Origin: Elusimicrobiales bacterium
GTDB taxonomy: Bacteria; Elusimicrobiota; Elusimicrobia; Elusimicrobiales; Elusimicrobiaceae
Reading direction: 5' to 3'
Assembly (NCBI GenBank): GCA_030540535.1
Contig: JAUNWB010000051.1
Location: forward strand, 1 to 8,109
DNA: 8,109 nt
Part shown: positions 1 to 4,940 of the stretch, in pieces
Layout: every line of letters starts with the position of its first letter
How positions within the stretch are numbered: position 1 is the first letter of the stretch
Notes under the pieces: model-generated
Databases searched by the model: none
The model's input: the letters and a program-made list of their open reading frames with translations, nothing else
Told to the model about the DNA's origin: nothing
Program-made: the position numbers and the translations under genes

Positions 1-1062
1 AACATTGATAAACTCCTGGAAATGATTGCCCTGCAGGCCGAAATGATGGAACTCAAAGCCAACCCGGACAGACCGGGCGTAGGCGTCATTCTGGAAAGTA
101 AGCGCGACAACAAACGCGGCGTGGTAGCCACGGTCCTCGTACAGAAGGGTACCATGAAAGTGGGCGACCCGTTTATCGTGGGCACGAACTACGGCCGTAT
201 CCGCGCGCTGATTGACGAAAACTCCCAGCGCTACCAGAAAATCGGCCCCAGCGTACCGGCTGAAATTTTGGGTATCAACGGCGAACCGCCGCAAGTGGGC
301 GACACGCTCTACATTATGCCCAGCGAAAAAGAAGCCCGCTACGCCGCCGAAAAACGCAAACTGGCGCAGAAAGAGGATTCGCAGGCGCACCGCAAGCAGA
401 TGTCGCTGATGAGCCTGGGCAAAAACGACGAAAACGGCGCGCGCGTCAAAAAATTGAGCCTTATTTTAAAGGCGGACGTACAGGGCTCCATCGAAGCCAT
501 TAAAGACGCGCTTTTACGTATTCCGTCCGACGAAGTGGAAGTAGATATTATTCTGTCCGCTCCGGGCAACGTAAACGAGTCCGACATTCTTTTGGCCAAA
601 GCCAGCAACGCCGTCGTGATTGGGTTCCACGTAGACGTGGAAAACAAAGCGCAGGCGGAAGCGGAACGCGAAGGAATCGAAATCCGCCGCTACACGATTA
701 TCTTTGAACTTTTGGAAGATATCAAAGCCGCCATGGAAGGTTTATTGGAACCCGACGTGGTGGAAACGGTAGTCGGCACCGCCACCATCAAAAAAGTAAT
801 GAAATTAAGCTCCGGCCTGATTTCGGGCTCTTTGGTGGAAAGCGGCACGATTACGCGCGGCTTTGAAGTGCGCGTGAAACGCAACGGCGAAGAAGTGGGC
901 CACGGCAAGATTGGCGGCCTAAAACGCTTCAAAGACGACGTGAAAGAAGTCGAAAAAGGATATGAATGCGGTATCTTGATTGAAGGTTTCAAAGGCGTTG
1001 CCGAAGGCGACGTGATTGAATGCTTCCGCAAAGATAACGTTACCAGACGCATTAAGATGTAA
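1..1062 (+). CDS. infB: Translation initiation factor IF-2, C-terminal part (5' end outside window)
   Basis: IF-2 is the cytoplasmic GTPase that positions fMet-tRNA on the 30S subunit and promotes subunit joining. The frame is open from base 1, giving 353 residues, so the N-terminal region and the GTP-binding motifs lie upstream of the window. The first residues correspond to the end of the G domain, followed by the KANPDRPGVG segment that opens the domain II beta-barrel (about residues 20-110). A charged linker (about 110-145) leads to domain III, starting at KLSLILKADVQGSIEAIK. The fMet-tRNA-binding C-terminal domain follows, with IGFHVDVE, IIFELLEDIKAAMEGLLEP and GHGKIGGLKRFKDDVKEV. The protein ends VTRRIKM. 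A terminator follows within 20 bp, so in this genome infB ends its transcription unit instead of running into rbfA. Further copies of its last codons lie downstream (1126-1209 and 1295-1320). The identification is firm. Confidence 0.97.
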   Translation, partial: NIDKLLEMIALQAEMMELKANPDRPGVGVILESKRDNKRGVVATVLVQKGTMKVGDPFIVGTNYGRIRALIDENSQRYQKIGPSVPAEILGINGEPPQVGDTLYIMPSEKEARYAAEKRKLAQKEDSQAHRKQMSLMSLGKNDENGARVKKLSLILKADVQGSIEAIKDALLRIPSDEVEVDIILSAPGNVNESDILLAKASNAVVIGFHVDVENKAQAEAEREGIEIRRYTIIFELLEDIKAAMEGLLEPDVVETVVGTATIKKVMKLSSGLISGSLVESGTITRGFEVRVKRNGEEVGHGKIGGLKRFKDDVKEVEKGYECGILIEGFKGVAEGDVIECFRKDNVTRRIKM

Positions 1063-1079
1063 GAGAATTTCTTACGCCG

Positions 1080-1109
1080 AAAACCCCGAGGCCTTGGCTG
1101 AGGGGTTTT
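1080..1109 (+). terminator. Rho-independent terminator of infB
   Basis: The outer stem AAAACCCC (1080-1087) pairs with GGGGTTTT (1102-1109). The inner part pairs imperfectly around GGCC/GGCT, and the T-run merges with the right arm. It starts 18 bp after the infB stop codon. The stem is less regular than the two downstream terminators at 1251-1281 and 1360-1390. Confidence 0.7.
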
Positions 1110-1125
1110 CTTATGCCTAAACGAT

Positions 1126-1209
1126 GAAGGGCATTCAAGAAGCGTTGCCGAAGGCGACGTAATTGAATGCTTCAAAAAAGAAAACGTAACGCGCAGAATT
1201 AAAATGTAA
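1126..1209 (+). pseudogene. Diverged partial duplicate of the infB 3' end (28 codons including stop)
   Basis: Read in the frame of gaa at 1126, this stretch encodes EGHSRSVAEGDVIECF then KKENVTRRIKM and a stop. The real infB end reads EGFKGVAEGDVIECF then RKDNVTRRIKM. Over the last 66 bases I count 12 differences. Nearly all are synonymous, and the only amino-acid changes there are R to K and D to E. There is one extra codon near the 5' edge. No start codon or ribosome binding site precedes it, and the frame closes upstream at 1099-1101, so it is not expressed as a gene. The pattern points to the tail of another functional infB allele or paralogue, not to simple decay of a recent copy. It could be a recombination scar or an attachment-site remnant. 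Confidence 0.8.
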
Positions 1210-1250
1210 ATTTTAATTCAAGCGATGGACCGCGAAAAGCTGTTAAGCAT

Positions 1251-1281
1251 AAAGCCCTGCGCGATAAGCGCGGGGCTTTTT
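1251..1281 (+). terminator. Strong intrinsic terminator, repeat unit A
   Basis: AAAGCCCTGCGC (1251-1262) pairs with GCGCGGGGCTTT (1268-1279) around the loop GATAA. This makes a 12-bp stem with one T-G wobble (1258/1272), followed by a T-run. It is a textbook Rho-independent terminator, but no gene lies between it and the infB terminator. Its stem covaries with that of the second copy at 1360-1390. Confidence 0.85.
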
Positions 1282-1294
1282 ATGCACTCGCGGG

Positions 1295-1320
1295 ACGTTA
1301 CCAGACGTATTAAGATGTAA
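1295..1320 (+). repeat. Third copy of the infB 3' end (26 bp, one mismatch)
   Basis: Bases 1295-1320 match infB bases 1037-1062 with a single difference, a synonymous CGC to CGT change. They encode VTRRIKM plus stop. The copies lie 258 bp apart in direct orientation. The match stops abruptly on the 5' side, where CTCGCGGG is present instead of infB sequence. This is the size and placement expected of an attachment-site core at a gene 3' end, but no integrase is present in the window. Confidence 0.8.
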
Positions 1321-1359
1321 TCTTAATCGGCTGGCGGACCGCGAAAACCTGTTAAGCAT

Positions 1360-1390
1360 AAAGCCCTGTGCGACAAGCACGGGGCTTTTT
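1360..1390 (+). terminator. Strong intrinsic terminator, repeat unit B
   Basis: AAAGCCCTGTGC (1360-1371) pairs with GCACGGGGCTTT (1377-1388) around the loop GACAA, followed by TT. Compared with unit A, the pair C1260-G1270 has become T1369-A1379, so both arms changed together and pairing was kept. It lies 108 bp upstream of hydG and would insulate hydG from upstream transcription. Confidence 0.85.
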
Positions 1391-1462
1391 ATGCGCTCGC
1401 GGGACGCTTATTGCACTTCTCATACAACGTCGTTTCAATACTCAATATTATTTTTCCCCCCG

Positions 1463-1491
1463 CTGCCAACCCCGTCCAAAAGTGCTATTAT
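1463..1491 (+). promoter_or_regulatory. hydG promoter, predicted to give a leaderless mRNA
   Basis: An extended -10 element, TG-C-TATTAT (1483-1491), is preceded by CTGCCA (1463-1468, 4 of 6 matches to TTGACA) with a 17-bp spacer. Standard geometry puts +1 seven bases after the end of the hexamer, at 1498. That is the A of the hydG ATG. No Shine-Dalgarno sequence lies between the promoter and the ATG. The promoter is predicted by eye only. Confidence 0.6.
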
Positions 1492-1497
1492 ATAAGT

Positions 1498-2880
1498 ATG
1501 ATTATTGATGACGAAAAACTGCAGCGGACCTTGGAAAACGCCAAGTCCCACACCGACGGTGAAGTAACCGCCATTTTAAACAAAGCCAAAGAACTCAAAG
1601 GAATCTCTTTGGAAGAAGCGGCCGTACTGCTCAACATCACGGACCCCAAACTTTTGCAAGCCCTTTTCGACGCGGCAAAATACGTCAAAGAAGCCATCTA
1701 CGGCAACCGCATCGTATTATTCGCCCCGTTATACATTTCCAACATTTGCACGAACGAATGCGTTTACTGCGCGTTCCGCCGCTCCAACACCAAACTAAAA
1801 CGCCATGCCAGCACGCAGGATGAAATCAAACAGGAAGTCACTGCGCTGTTACAGCAGGGCCACAAACGCATTTTGATGGTGGCCGGAGAGGCTTATCCCG
1901 GCGGCGGCCTGCAATACGTGTACGACAGTATCAAAACCATCTACGATACGCGCTGGAACGGCCAAAACATCCGCCGCGTAAACGTCAACATCGCGCCGCT
2001 GACGGAACCCGAATTTGAAGAACTTAAAAAATGCAACATCGGCACCTATCAGCTGTTCCAGGAAACGTACCACAAAAAAACGTACGAACAGTTACACATC
2101 GCCGGAGCCAAGAAAGACTATCAGTTCCGTCTGGACGCCATGGACCGCGCCCTCCAGGCCGGTATTAACGACGTAGGCATCGGCCCACTGTTAGGGCTTT
2201 ACGACCATAAATACGAAATTTTGGCTACGCTCGAACATTCCTGGTATTTGGATAAAACCTACGGAGTCGGGCCGCATACGATATCCATTCCGCGTATCGA
2301 ACCTGCCGAAGGCTCCGAATTCAGCCAGCACCCCAACGACGAACTGACGGACGACGAATTTAAAAAGTGCGTGGCCGTCCTGCGCCTGGCGGTGCCGTAT
2401 ACGGGCATCATTTTAAGCACGCGCGAATCCCCCGCCATGCGCAACGCCTGTTTGGAACTGGGCGTATCGCAAATTTCGGCCGCGTCGCGCGTCAATCCCG
2501 GCGGATATTCGTACGATAAAGAAAACGGAAGCCAGTTCACGCTGACGGACGACCGCTCGCTCGCCGAAGTCATCGGCGCGGTGGTGGACGCCAAGCACAT
2601 GCCGTCCTTCTGCACGGGCTGCTACCGCCTGGGCCGCGTAGGTAAAGACTTTATGGACATGGCCAAACCGGGCCTTATCAAAACCCACTGTCTGCCCAAC
2701 GCCATGTTTACGTTTGCCGAATACCTGGAAGATTTCGCTCCCGCGGATTTAAAAGCCAAAGGGTATGCGCTTATCGACAGCACGGCCAAAGAAGCGTTTA
2801 CCGAAGGGACTCCCATCCGCAAGATGATTGATGAGAACCTAAAAAACATCAAATCCGGCAAGCGGGACTTGTACTTTTAA
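1498..2880 (+). CDS. hydG: [FeFe]-hydrogenase H-cluster maturase HydG (radical SAM tyrosine lyase)
   Basis: HydG is a cytoplasmic radical SAM enzyme that cleaves L-tyrosine to p-cresol and dehydroglycine, supplying the CO and cyanide ligands of the [FeFe]-hydrogenase H-cluster. The 460-residue protein has the family's usual length. The SAM-cluster motif CX3CX2C is CTNECVYC (C84, C88, C91). The HydG-specific C-terminal CX2CX22C motif binding the auxiliary cluster is complete (C372, C375, C398), within CTGCYRLGR...KTHCLPNA. The C-terminus is GKRDLYF. I chose ATG 1498 because residues 1-15 then begin like the family. An upstream in-frame TTG at 1411 would add 29 residues running through the promoter. 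hydE, hydF and the hydrogenase are not in the window. hydG stands alone between the infB-tail repeats and a bidirectional terminator, separating infB from rbfA. Its product implies an anaerobic, H2-metabolising host. Confidence 0.97.
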   Translation: MIIDDEKLQRTLENAKSHTDGEVTAILNKAKELKGISLEEAAVLLNITDPKLLQALFDAAKYVKEAIYGNRIVLFAPLYISNICTNECVYCAFRRSNTKLKRHASTQDEIKQEVTALLQQGHKRILMVAGEAYPGGGLQYVYDSIKTIYDTRWNGQNIRRVNVNIAPLTEPEFEELKKCNIGTYQLFQETYHKKTYEQLHIAGAKKDYQFRLDAMDRALQAGINDVGIGPLLGLYDHKYEILATLEHSWYLDKTYGVGPHTISIPRIEPAEGSEFSQHPNDELTDDEFKKCVAVLRLAVPYTGIILSTRESPAMRNACLELGVSQISAASRVNPGGYSYDKENGSQFTLTDDRSLAEVIGAVVDAKHMPSFCTGCYRLGRVGKDFMDMAKPGLIKTHCLPNAMFTFAEYLEDFAPADLKAKGYALIDSTAKEAFTEGTPIRKMIDENLKNIKSGKRDLYF

Positions 2881-2894
2881 ACGAACCGTTTATA

Positions 2895-2926
2895 AAAATC
2901 CCCGGAGCTAAAACTCCGGGGATTTT
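2895..2926. terminator. Bidirectional terminator between hydG and the convergent pilin gene
   Basis: A perfect 13-bp stem, AAAATCCCCGGAG (2895-2907) with CTCCGGGGATTTT (2914-2926), encloses the loop CTAAAA. The A-rich left flank and T-rich right flank let it work on both strands. It would end hydG on the plus strand and the pilin gene at 2939-3472 on the minus strand. Confidence 0.9.
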
Positions 2927-2938
2927 AATTGATACAAG

Positions 2939-3472
2939 TTATGGCAAATCGTAACTGGTGGTAGCTTCGCCCAAAGTGGACGCAAAATAACGCGTCACTG
3001 CGCCGGAAGAAACCGTCCCGCCCATGCTTTTGCATACTTTATTTGCCGTGGCATTAGACGTTGCCGCCACACATTGTCGGACACCCGGGCGGGCAGAATG
3101 GTCCAGCCATATCACATAGCCGATTTTGGCGTTCTTGTTCCCGCCCAATACGGTAGGCGTTCCGTAATCCAGCAAATCATACACCGTACCGTCCGGACAA
3201 TGGTTAGCATTGGTGGTCCCGGCATTCGTACATCCCGGGGGAACGCTGATGTCAAACCCAAAATCTTCCGTTGAGTCCTCCGGGTACGCTCCGTTGGCCA
3301 AATAATACAGTTCCAGTGCATTGGCCATTTCTTTTGTTGTAGGAATCACCGCCGATAAGCGGCTCTTTGTTACCGCCACTTGGTATTGCGGCAGTGCTAC
3401 CGCCGACAGAATACCAATAATTAAAACGACCACTAACAGCTCTATTAACGTAAAACCTTGCTTTTTATACAT
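2939..3472 (-). CDS. Type IV pilin-like prepilin protein (pilin 1)
   Basis: This 177-residue protein has a class III prepilin leader. The short MYKKQG is followed by FTLIELLVVVLIIGILSAVA, with cleavage expected after G6 and the conserved glutamate at position 5 of the mature protein (E11). A PilD-type peptidase would cut and methylate it. The hydrophobic helix would then anchor it in the inner membrane and pack into a pilus or pseudopilus. The globular part holds four cysteines in two pairs (C81/C92 and C134/C147), which suggests two disulfide loops, and ends in an aromatic C-terminal segment. The start is ATG with a G-rich Shine-Dalgarno-like AAGGGGGG (3482-3489) upstream. It converges on hydG across a shared terminator. 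Whether it is a major pilin, a minor pilin or a type II secretion pseudopilin cannot be told from sequence alone, and no assembly genes are nearby. Confidence 0.9.
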   Translation of the reverse strand: MYKKQGFTLIELLVVVLIIGILSAVALPQYQVAVTKSRLSAVIPTTKEMANALELYYLANGAYPEDSTEDFGFDISVPPGCTNAGTTNANHCPDGTVYDLLDYGTPTVLGGNKNAKIGYVIWLDHSARPGVRQCVAATSNATANKVCKSMGGTVSSGAVTRYFASTLGEATTSYDLP

Positions 3473-3486
3473 GGGACATATCCCCC

Positions 3487-3516
3487 CTTATACTTGACTT
3501 ATCCCCATGTTATCAA
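3487..3516 (-). promoter_or_regulatory. Possible promoter of pilin 1
   Basis: On the minus strand, TTGATA (3511-3516) and TATAAG (3487-3492) are 18 bp apart. This -10 overlaps the Shine-Dalgarno-like AAGGGGGG and would start transcription near 3480, leaving it out of the mRNA. An alternative -10, GATAAG (3498-3503), would keep it but has only the T-tract as -35. The gene probably has a promoter here, but which elements are used is unresolved. Confidence 0.3.
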
Positions 3517-3546
3517 AAAAAAAAAACGAATCAACCCCCTTGCCGG

Positions 3547-3652
3547 GGGCAGGCACGCTGGCCTCAACCAGAGTTAAGCAATAGACGGTGCTTACCAATT
3601 AGATGGAAACAACTCAAGGGGGTATCTGCCTGTCTGGCCCAGAGCCTGGGCT
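3547..3652 (+). ncRNA. Candidate structured RNA, unknown class
   Basis: A 9-bp closing stem (3547-3555 with 3627-3635) surrounds a CTGG/CCAG hairpin (3558-3571) and a TAAGCA/TGCTTA hairpin (3575-3594). An AGT/ACT arm (3572-3574 with 3612-3614) may extend the second one. An adjacent 7-bp hairpin with a triloop follows at 3636-3652. Three G-T wobbles (3547/3635, 3549/3633, 3636/3652) are allowed in plus-strand RNA but would be C-A mismatches on the minus strand, which favours plus. I do not recognise tmRNA, 6S, RNase P, SRP RNA or a known riboswitch core. No promoter or plus-strand terminator could be assigned, so this is a hypothesis. Confidence 0.3.
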
Positions 3653-3664
3653 CCCCACTTGTCC

Positions 3665-3837
3665 GCGCTCTTCTGATTAGGTTAAGCCACACTGTTTTGG
3701 ACATGTCGCAACCTTACGAAGAAGGAAGGGCAAAGCGAGTTGGCCCGAAGGGTCCGCCCCGCCCTATTTGCCCGTCCGGCGAGGACCCGCGCACTTCTGA
3801 TTAGTTTAAGCCACACTGTTTAGGAGATGTTGCCAAC
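3665..3837. repeat. 48-bp direct repeat in two copies (3665-3712 and 3789-3837), period 124 bp
   Basis: Both copies start GCGC, share CTTCTGATTAG and TTAAGCCACACTGTTT, and end near CAAC. I count five substitutions and one single-base gap over 49 positions. The DNA between and after the copies is unrelated. The repeat is not flanked by inverted ends or a transposase gene. On the minus strand each copy contains GTG-TGG-CTT followed by a short open frame. Confidence 0.8.
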
Positions 3838-3900
3838 GCATAAACAGGCAAGCCTCATACGGAAACTTCGGTTCCCAACTTTCCCGCCCAAACTACAAAA

Positions 3901-3930
3901 AACCCCGGTTTCCAAACGGAAACCGGGGTT
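3901..3930 (-). terminator. Rho-independent terminator of pilin 2
   Basis: A perfect 13-bp stem, AACCCCGGTTTCC (3901-3913) with GGAAACCGGGGTT (3918-3930), has a 4-base loop. On the minus strand it is followed by a T-run (complement of the A-run ending at 3900). It lies 17 bp beyond the pilin 2 stop codon. On the plus strand no T-run follows, so it acts mainly in the minus direction. Confidence 0.9.
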
Positions 3931-3946
3931 CAAGCAAAAACAAAAA

Positions 3947-4462
3947 TTACGACGCTCTATAGCACCAATCTTTATTCGTACCGCTGGCGGCGCAGGTAGC
4001 ACCGTTAGCAATAGATTTGCACGTCTTAGCCGCGCCGGTGCAGGTGCGGGTAATGTTACCGTTGGCATCGATAGACAAGTTAAGCACATAAGCCAAATCG
4101 CCCGTAGCGTTGGCGCCGGCGGAGGTGATGCGCGTAGCGGTAGCCGCAAAAGTAGCAGCAGTACCGGCCGCAGTGTTAGGCGTGGTGATTAAAAGTTTAA
4201 AGTTCTTCGTGTTAACGGTATTGGTCTGTGCAGAACCCACGCCGGGAAGCTGCAAGTCCAACACAGAGAGGTCGCCGGTAAAGCTGCCGGTACTCATCTG
4301 GTAAATCTGTTCGGCGGTAGCCAAATTGCCCAACAGCGTTTGAGCTTCCGTCGCGCGGGATTTTTCCACCGCTTTGGTATACTGCGGCAACGCTACGGAA
4401 GATAAAATACCGATAATCAGTACGACTACCAGCAATTCGATTAAGGTAAAACCCTTTTTCAT
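3947..4462 (-). CDS. Type IV pilin-like prepilin protein (pilin 2)
   Basis: This 171-residue prepilin has the short leader MKKG followed by FTLIELLVVVLIIGILSSVA. Cleavage is expected after G4, with the conserved glutamate at E9. The rest of the N-terminal helix (ALPQYTKAVEKSRATEAQ) is typical of PilE/PilA-like subunits. The globular domain is unusually rich in Ala, Thr, Gly and Ser. It has four cysteines, all in the last 31 residues (C141, C148, C157, C167), unlike pilins 1 and 3, where they are split into two separated pairs. Translation starts at ATG with a strong AAGGAG Shine-Dalgarno eight bases upstream. The gene has its own promoter and terminator, so it is a single-gene unit. It diverges from rbfA. 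Its exact role (major or minor pilin, pseudopilin, DNA uptake) is not determinable here. Confidence 0.92.
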   Translation of the reverse strand: MKKGFTLIELLVVVLIIGILSSVALPQYTKAVEKSRATEAQTLLGNLATAEQIYQMSTGSFTGDLSVLDLQLPGVGSAQTNTVNTKNFKLLITTPNTAAGTAATFAATATRITSAGANATGDLAYVLNLSIDANGNITRTCTGAAKTCKSIANGATCAASGTNKDWCYRAS

Positions 4463-4509
4463 AATACAATCTCCTTTATATTTAAATGTGGAAACAAACT
4501 ACTACTAAT

Positions 4510-4538
4510 AGTATAATTATTTCCCAAATAAAAAACAA
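4510..4538 (-). promoter_or_regulatory. Promoter of pilin 2
   Basis: On the minus strand TTGTTT (4533-4538) and TATACT (4510-4515) are separated by 17 bp. Predicted +1 is near 4503, giving a leader of about 41 nt that contains the AAGGAG ribosome binding site. It stands back-to-back with the rbfA promoter, with only about 6 bp between the two -35 elements, so polymerases at the two sites could compete. Confidence 0.55.
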
Positions 4539-4544
4539 GTCTAT

Positions 4545-4574
4545 TTCACCGCGCCAAACCCAAAATGCTATAAT
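4545..4574 (+). promoter_or_regulatory. rbfA promoter, predicted to give a leaderless mRNA
   Basis: A consensus extended -10, TGCTATAAT (4566-4574), is preceded by TTCACC (4545-4550, 4 of 6 to TTGACA) with an 18-bp spacer. Standard spacing puts +1 at 4581, the A of the rbfA ATG. No Shine-Dalgarno sequence lies upstream of the ATG. The -10 geometry relative to the start codon is identical to that of hydG. Confidence 0.65.
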
Positions 4575-4580
4575 AGAAAC

Positions 4581-4940
4581 ATGATAGACAGAATTAAACG
4601 GTTGGAAACCCTTTTTTTGGAAGAAATCAATACGCTCATCACCAAAATGGCCGCCAACGGCGATTTTGGCGGGTTCGTAACGATCACGGCGGTGCGCCTG
4701 TCGAAAGATTTGGCCAACGCTAAAGTATTTTTCTCGGTATTCGGCAGCCCCGAAGACCGCAAAAAAACGCAGGATGCGTTATCCCTTTTGCGTAAAGAAA
4801 TCGGCGCGCAGCTGCGCGGACGGCTGCACTTAAAGCGCATTCCGTCATTTACGTTTGAATACGACGACACGCCCGAAAAAGCCTCGCGCGTGGAAGCCAT
4901 TTTTCAAGTAATCGAAAAGGAACACAACAATGGAAAATAG
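4581..4940 (+). CDS. rbfA: 30S ribosome-binding factor A
   Basis: RbfA is a small KH-fold protein that binds the immature 30S subunit, near helix 1 and the 5' end of 16S rRNA, and is needed for late 30S maturation and cold adaptation. At 119 residues it has the usual length. The N-terminus (RIKRLETLFLEEINTLIT) is the typical first helix. VTITAVRLSKDLANAKVFFSVF is the diagnostic strand-turn-strand segment, and LKRIPSFTFEYDDTPEKASR is the conserved C-terminal part. It is the first gene of the rbfA-nrnA-truB-ribF run. Its stop codon lies 11 bp inside the next gene, which suggests translational coupling. The adjacent infB usual in many bacteria is about 3.5 kb away here, and rbfA has its own leaderless-type promoter. 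Pilin 2 is divergent upstream. Confidence 0.94.
   Translation: MIDRIKRLETLFLEEINTLITKMAANGDFGGFVTITAVRLSKDLANAKVFFSVFGSPEDRKKTQDALSLLRKEIGAQLRGRLHLKRIPSFTFEYDDTPEKASRVEAIFQVIEKEHNNGK

Larger units (their letters stand above)
1186..1405 (+). repeat. Two-unit tandem repeat, period about 111 bp, each unit an infB tail plus terminator
   Basis: Unit A covers about 1186-1296 and unit B about 1297-1405. Each unit has four parts in order: a version of the codons for VTRRIKM-stop, a short TTAAT-containing spacer, a shared block (GGACCGCGAAAA.CTGTTAAGCAT) and an intrinsic terminator. Each unit closes with CTCGCGGGACG. The stop codons at 1207-1209 and 1318-1320 are exactly 111 bp apart. The infB-derived part differs between the units (unit A synonymously shifted, unit B almost identical to the true infB end), while the non-coding part is well conserved. 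No ORF spans the units. Confidence 0.8.
3473..3946. other. Gene-free stretch between pilins 1 and 2, with repeats and foldable structure
   Basis: This stretch has no convincing gene. Reading along the plus strand it holds the pilin 1 start region and an A12 tract (3515-3526). Next come a CCCCC-TTGCC-GGGGG hairpin (3535-3549), a multi-branched foldable segment (3547-3652) and a direct repeat (3665-3712 and 3789-3837). Between the repeats lie further complementary arms: GGGCAAA (3728-3734) with TTTGCCC (3767-3773), and GGGTCC (3750-3755) with GGACCC (3783-3788). The pilin 2 terminator closes the stretch (3901-3930). The plus frame is open for 3454-3804 but offers no ATG before 3703 and no ribosome binding site. 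Two short minus-strand frames (3816-3682 and 3692-3564) begin GTG-TGG inside the two repeats, also without a ribosome binding site. Confidence 0.6.

Noticed and set aside
690..1175. 161-codon minus-strand frame over the infB end
   Set aside because: It is antisense to firmly identified infB and runs through its terminator and tail duplicate. No family features are seen.
1411..1497. N-terminal extension of hydG from TTG 1411
   Set aside because: It would add 29 residues unrelated to the family and run through the promoter. ATG 1498 gives a normal HydG length and start.
3703..3804. 33-codon plus-strand frame starting ATG 3703
   Set aside because: It has no ribosome binding site, ends inside the second direct repeat, and lies in DNA with strong complementary arms. 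The open reading is probably chance.
3665..3837. Integron attC sites or a CRISPR array
   Set aside because: Copy 1 contains GTTAAGC but copy 2 does not, there is no paired RYYYAAC arm, and only two repeats 124 bp apart exist. No cas or integrase gene is present.
3532..3840. tmRNA, 6S RNA, RNase P RNA or SRP RNA
   Set aside because: I found none of the conserved cores, such as the tmRNA ends or T-arm, the RNase P P4 sequences or the SRP tetraloop region.
3827..4192. 121-codon plus-strand frame antisense to pilin 2
   Set aside because: It is a shadow of the Ala/Thr-rich pilin 2 coding strand. It has low-complexity Ser/Arg/Gly content and no ribosome binding site.
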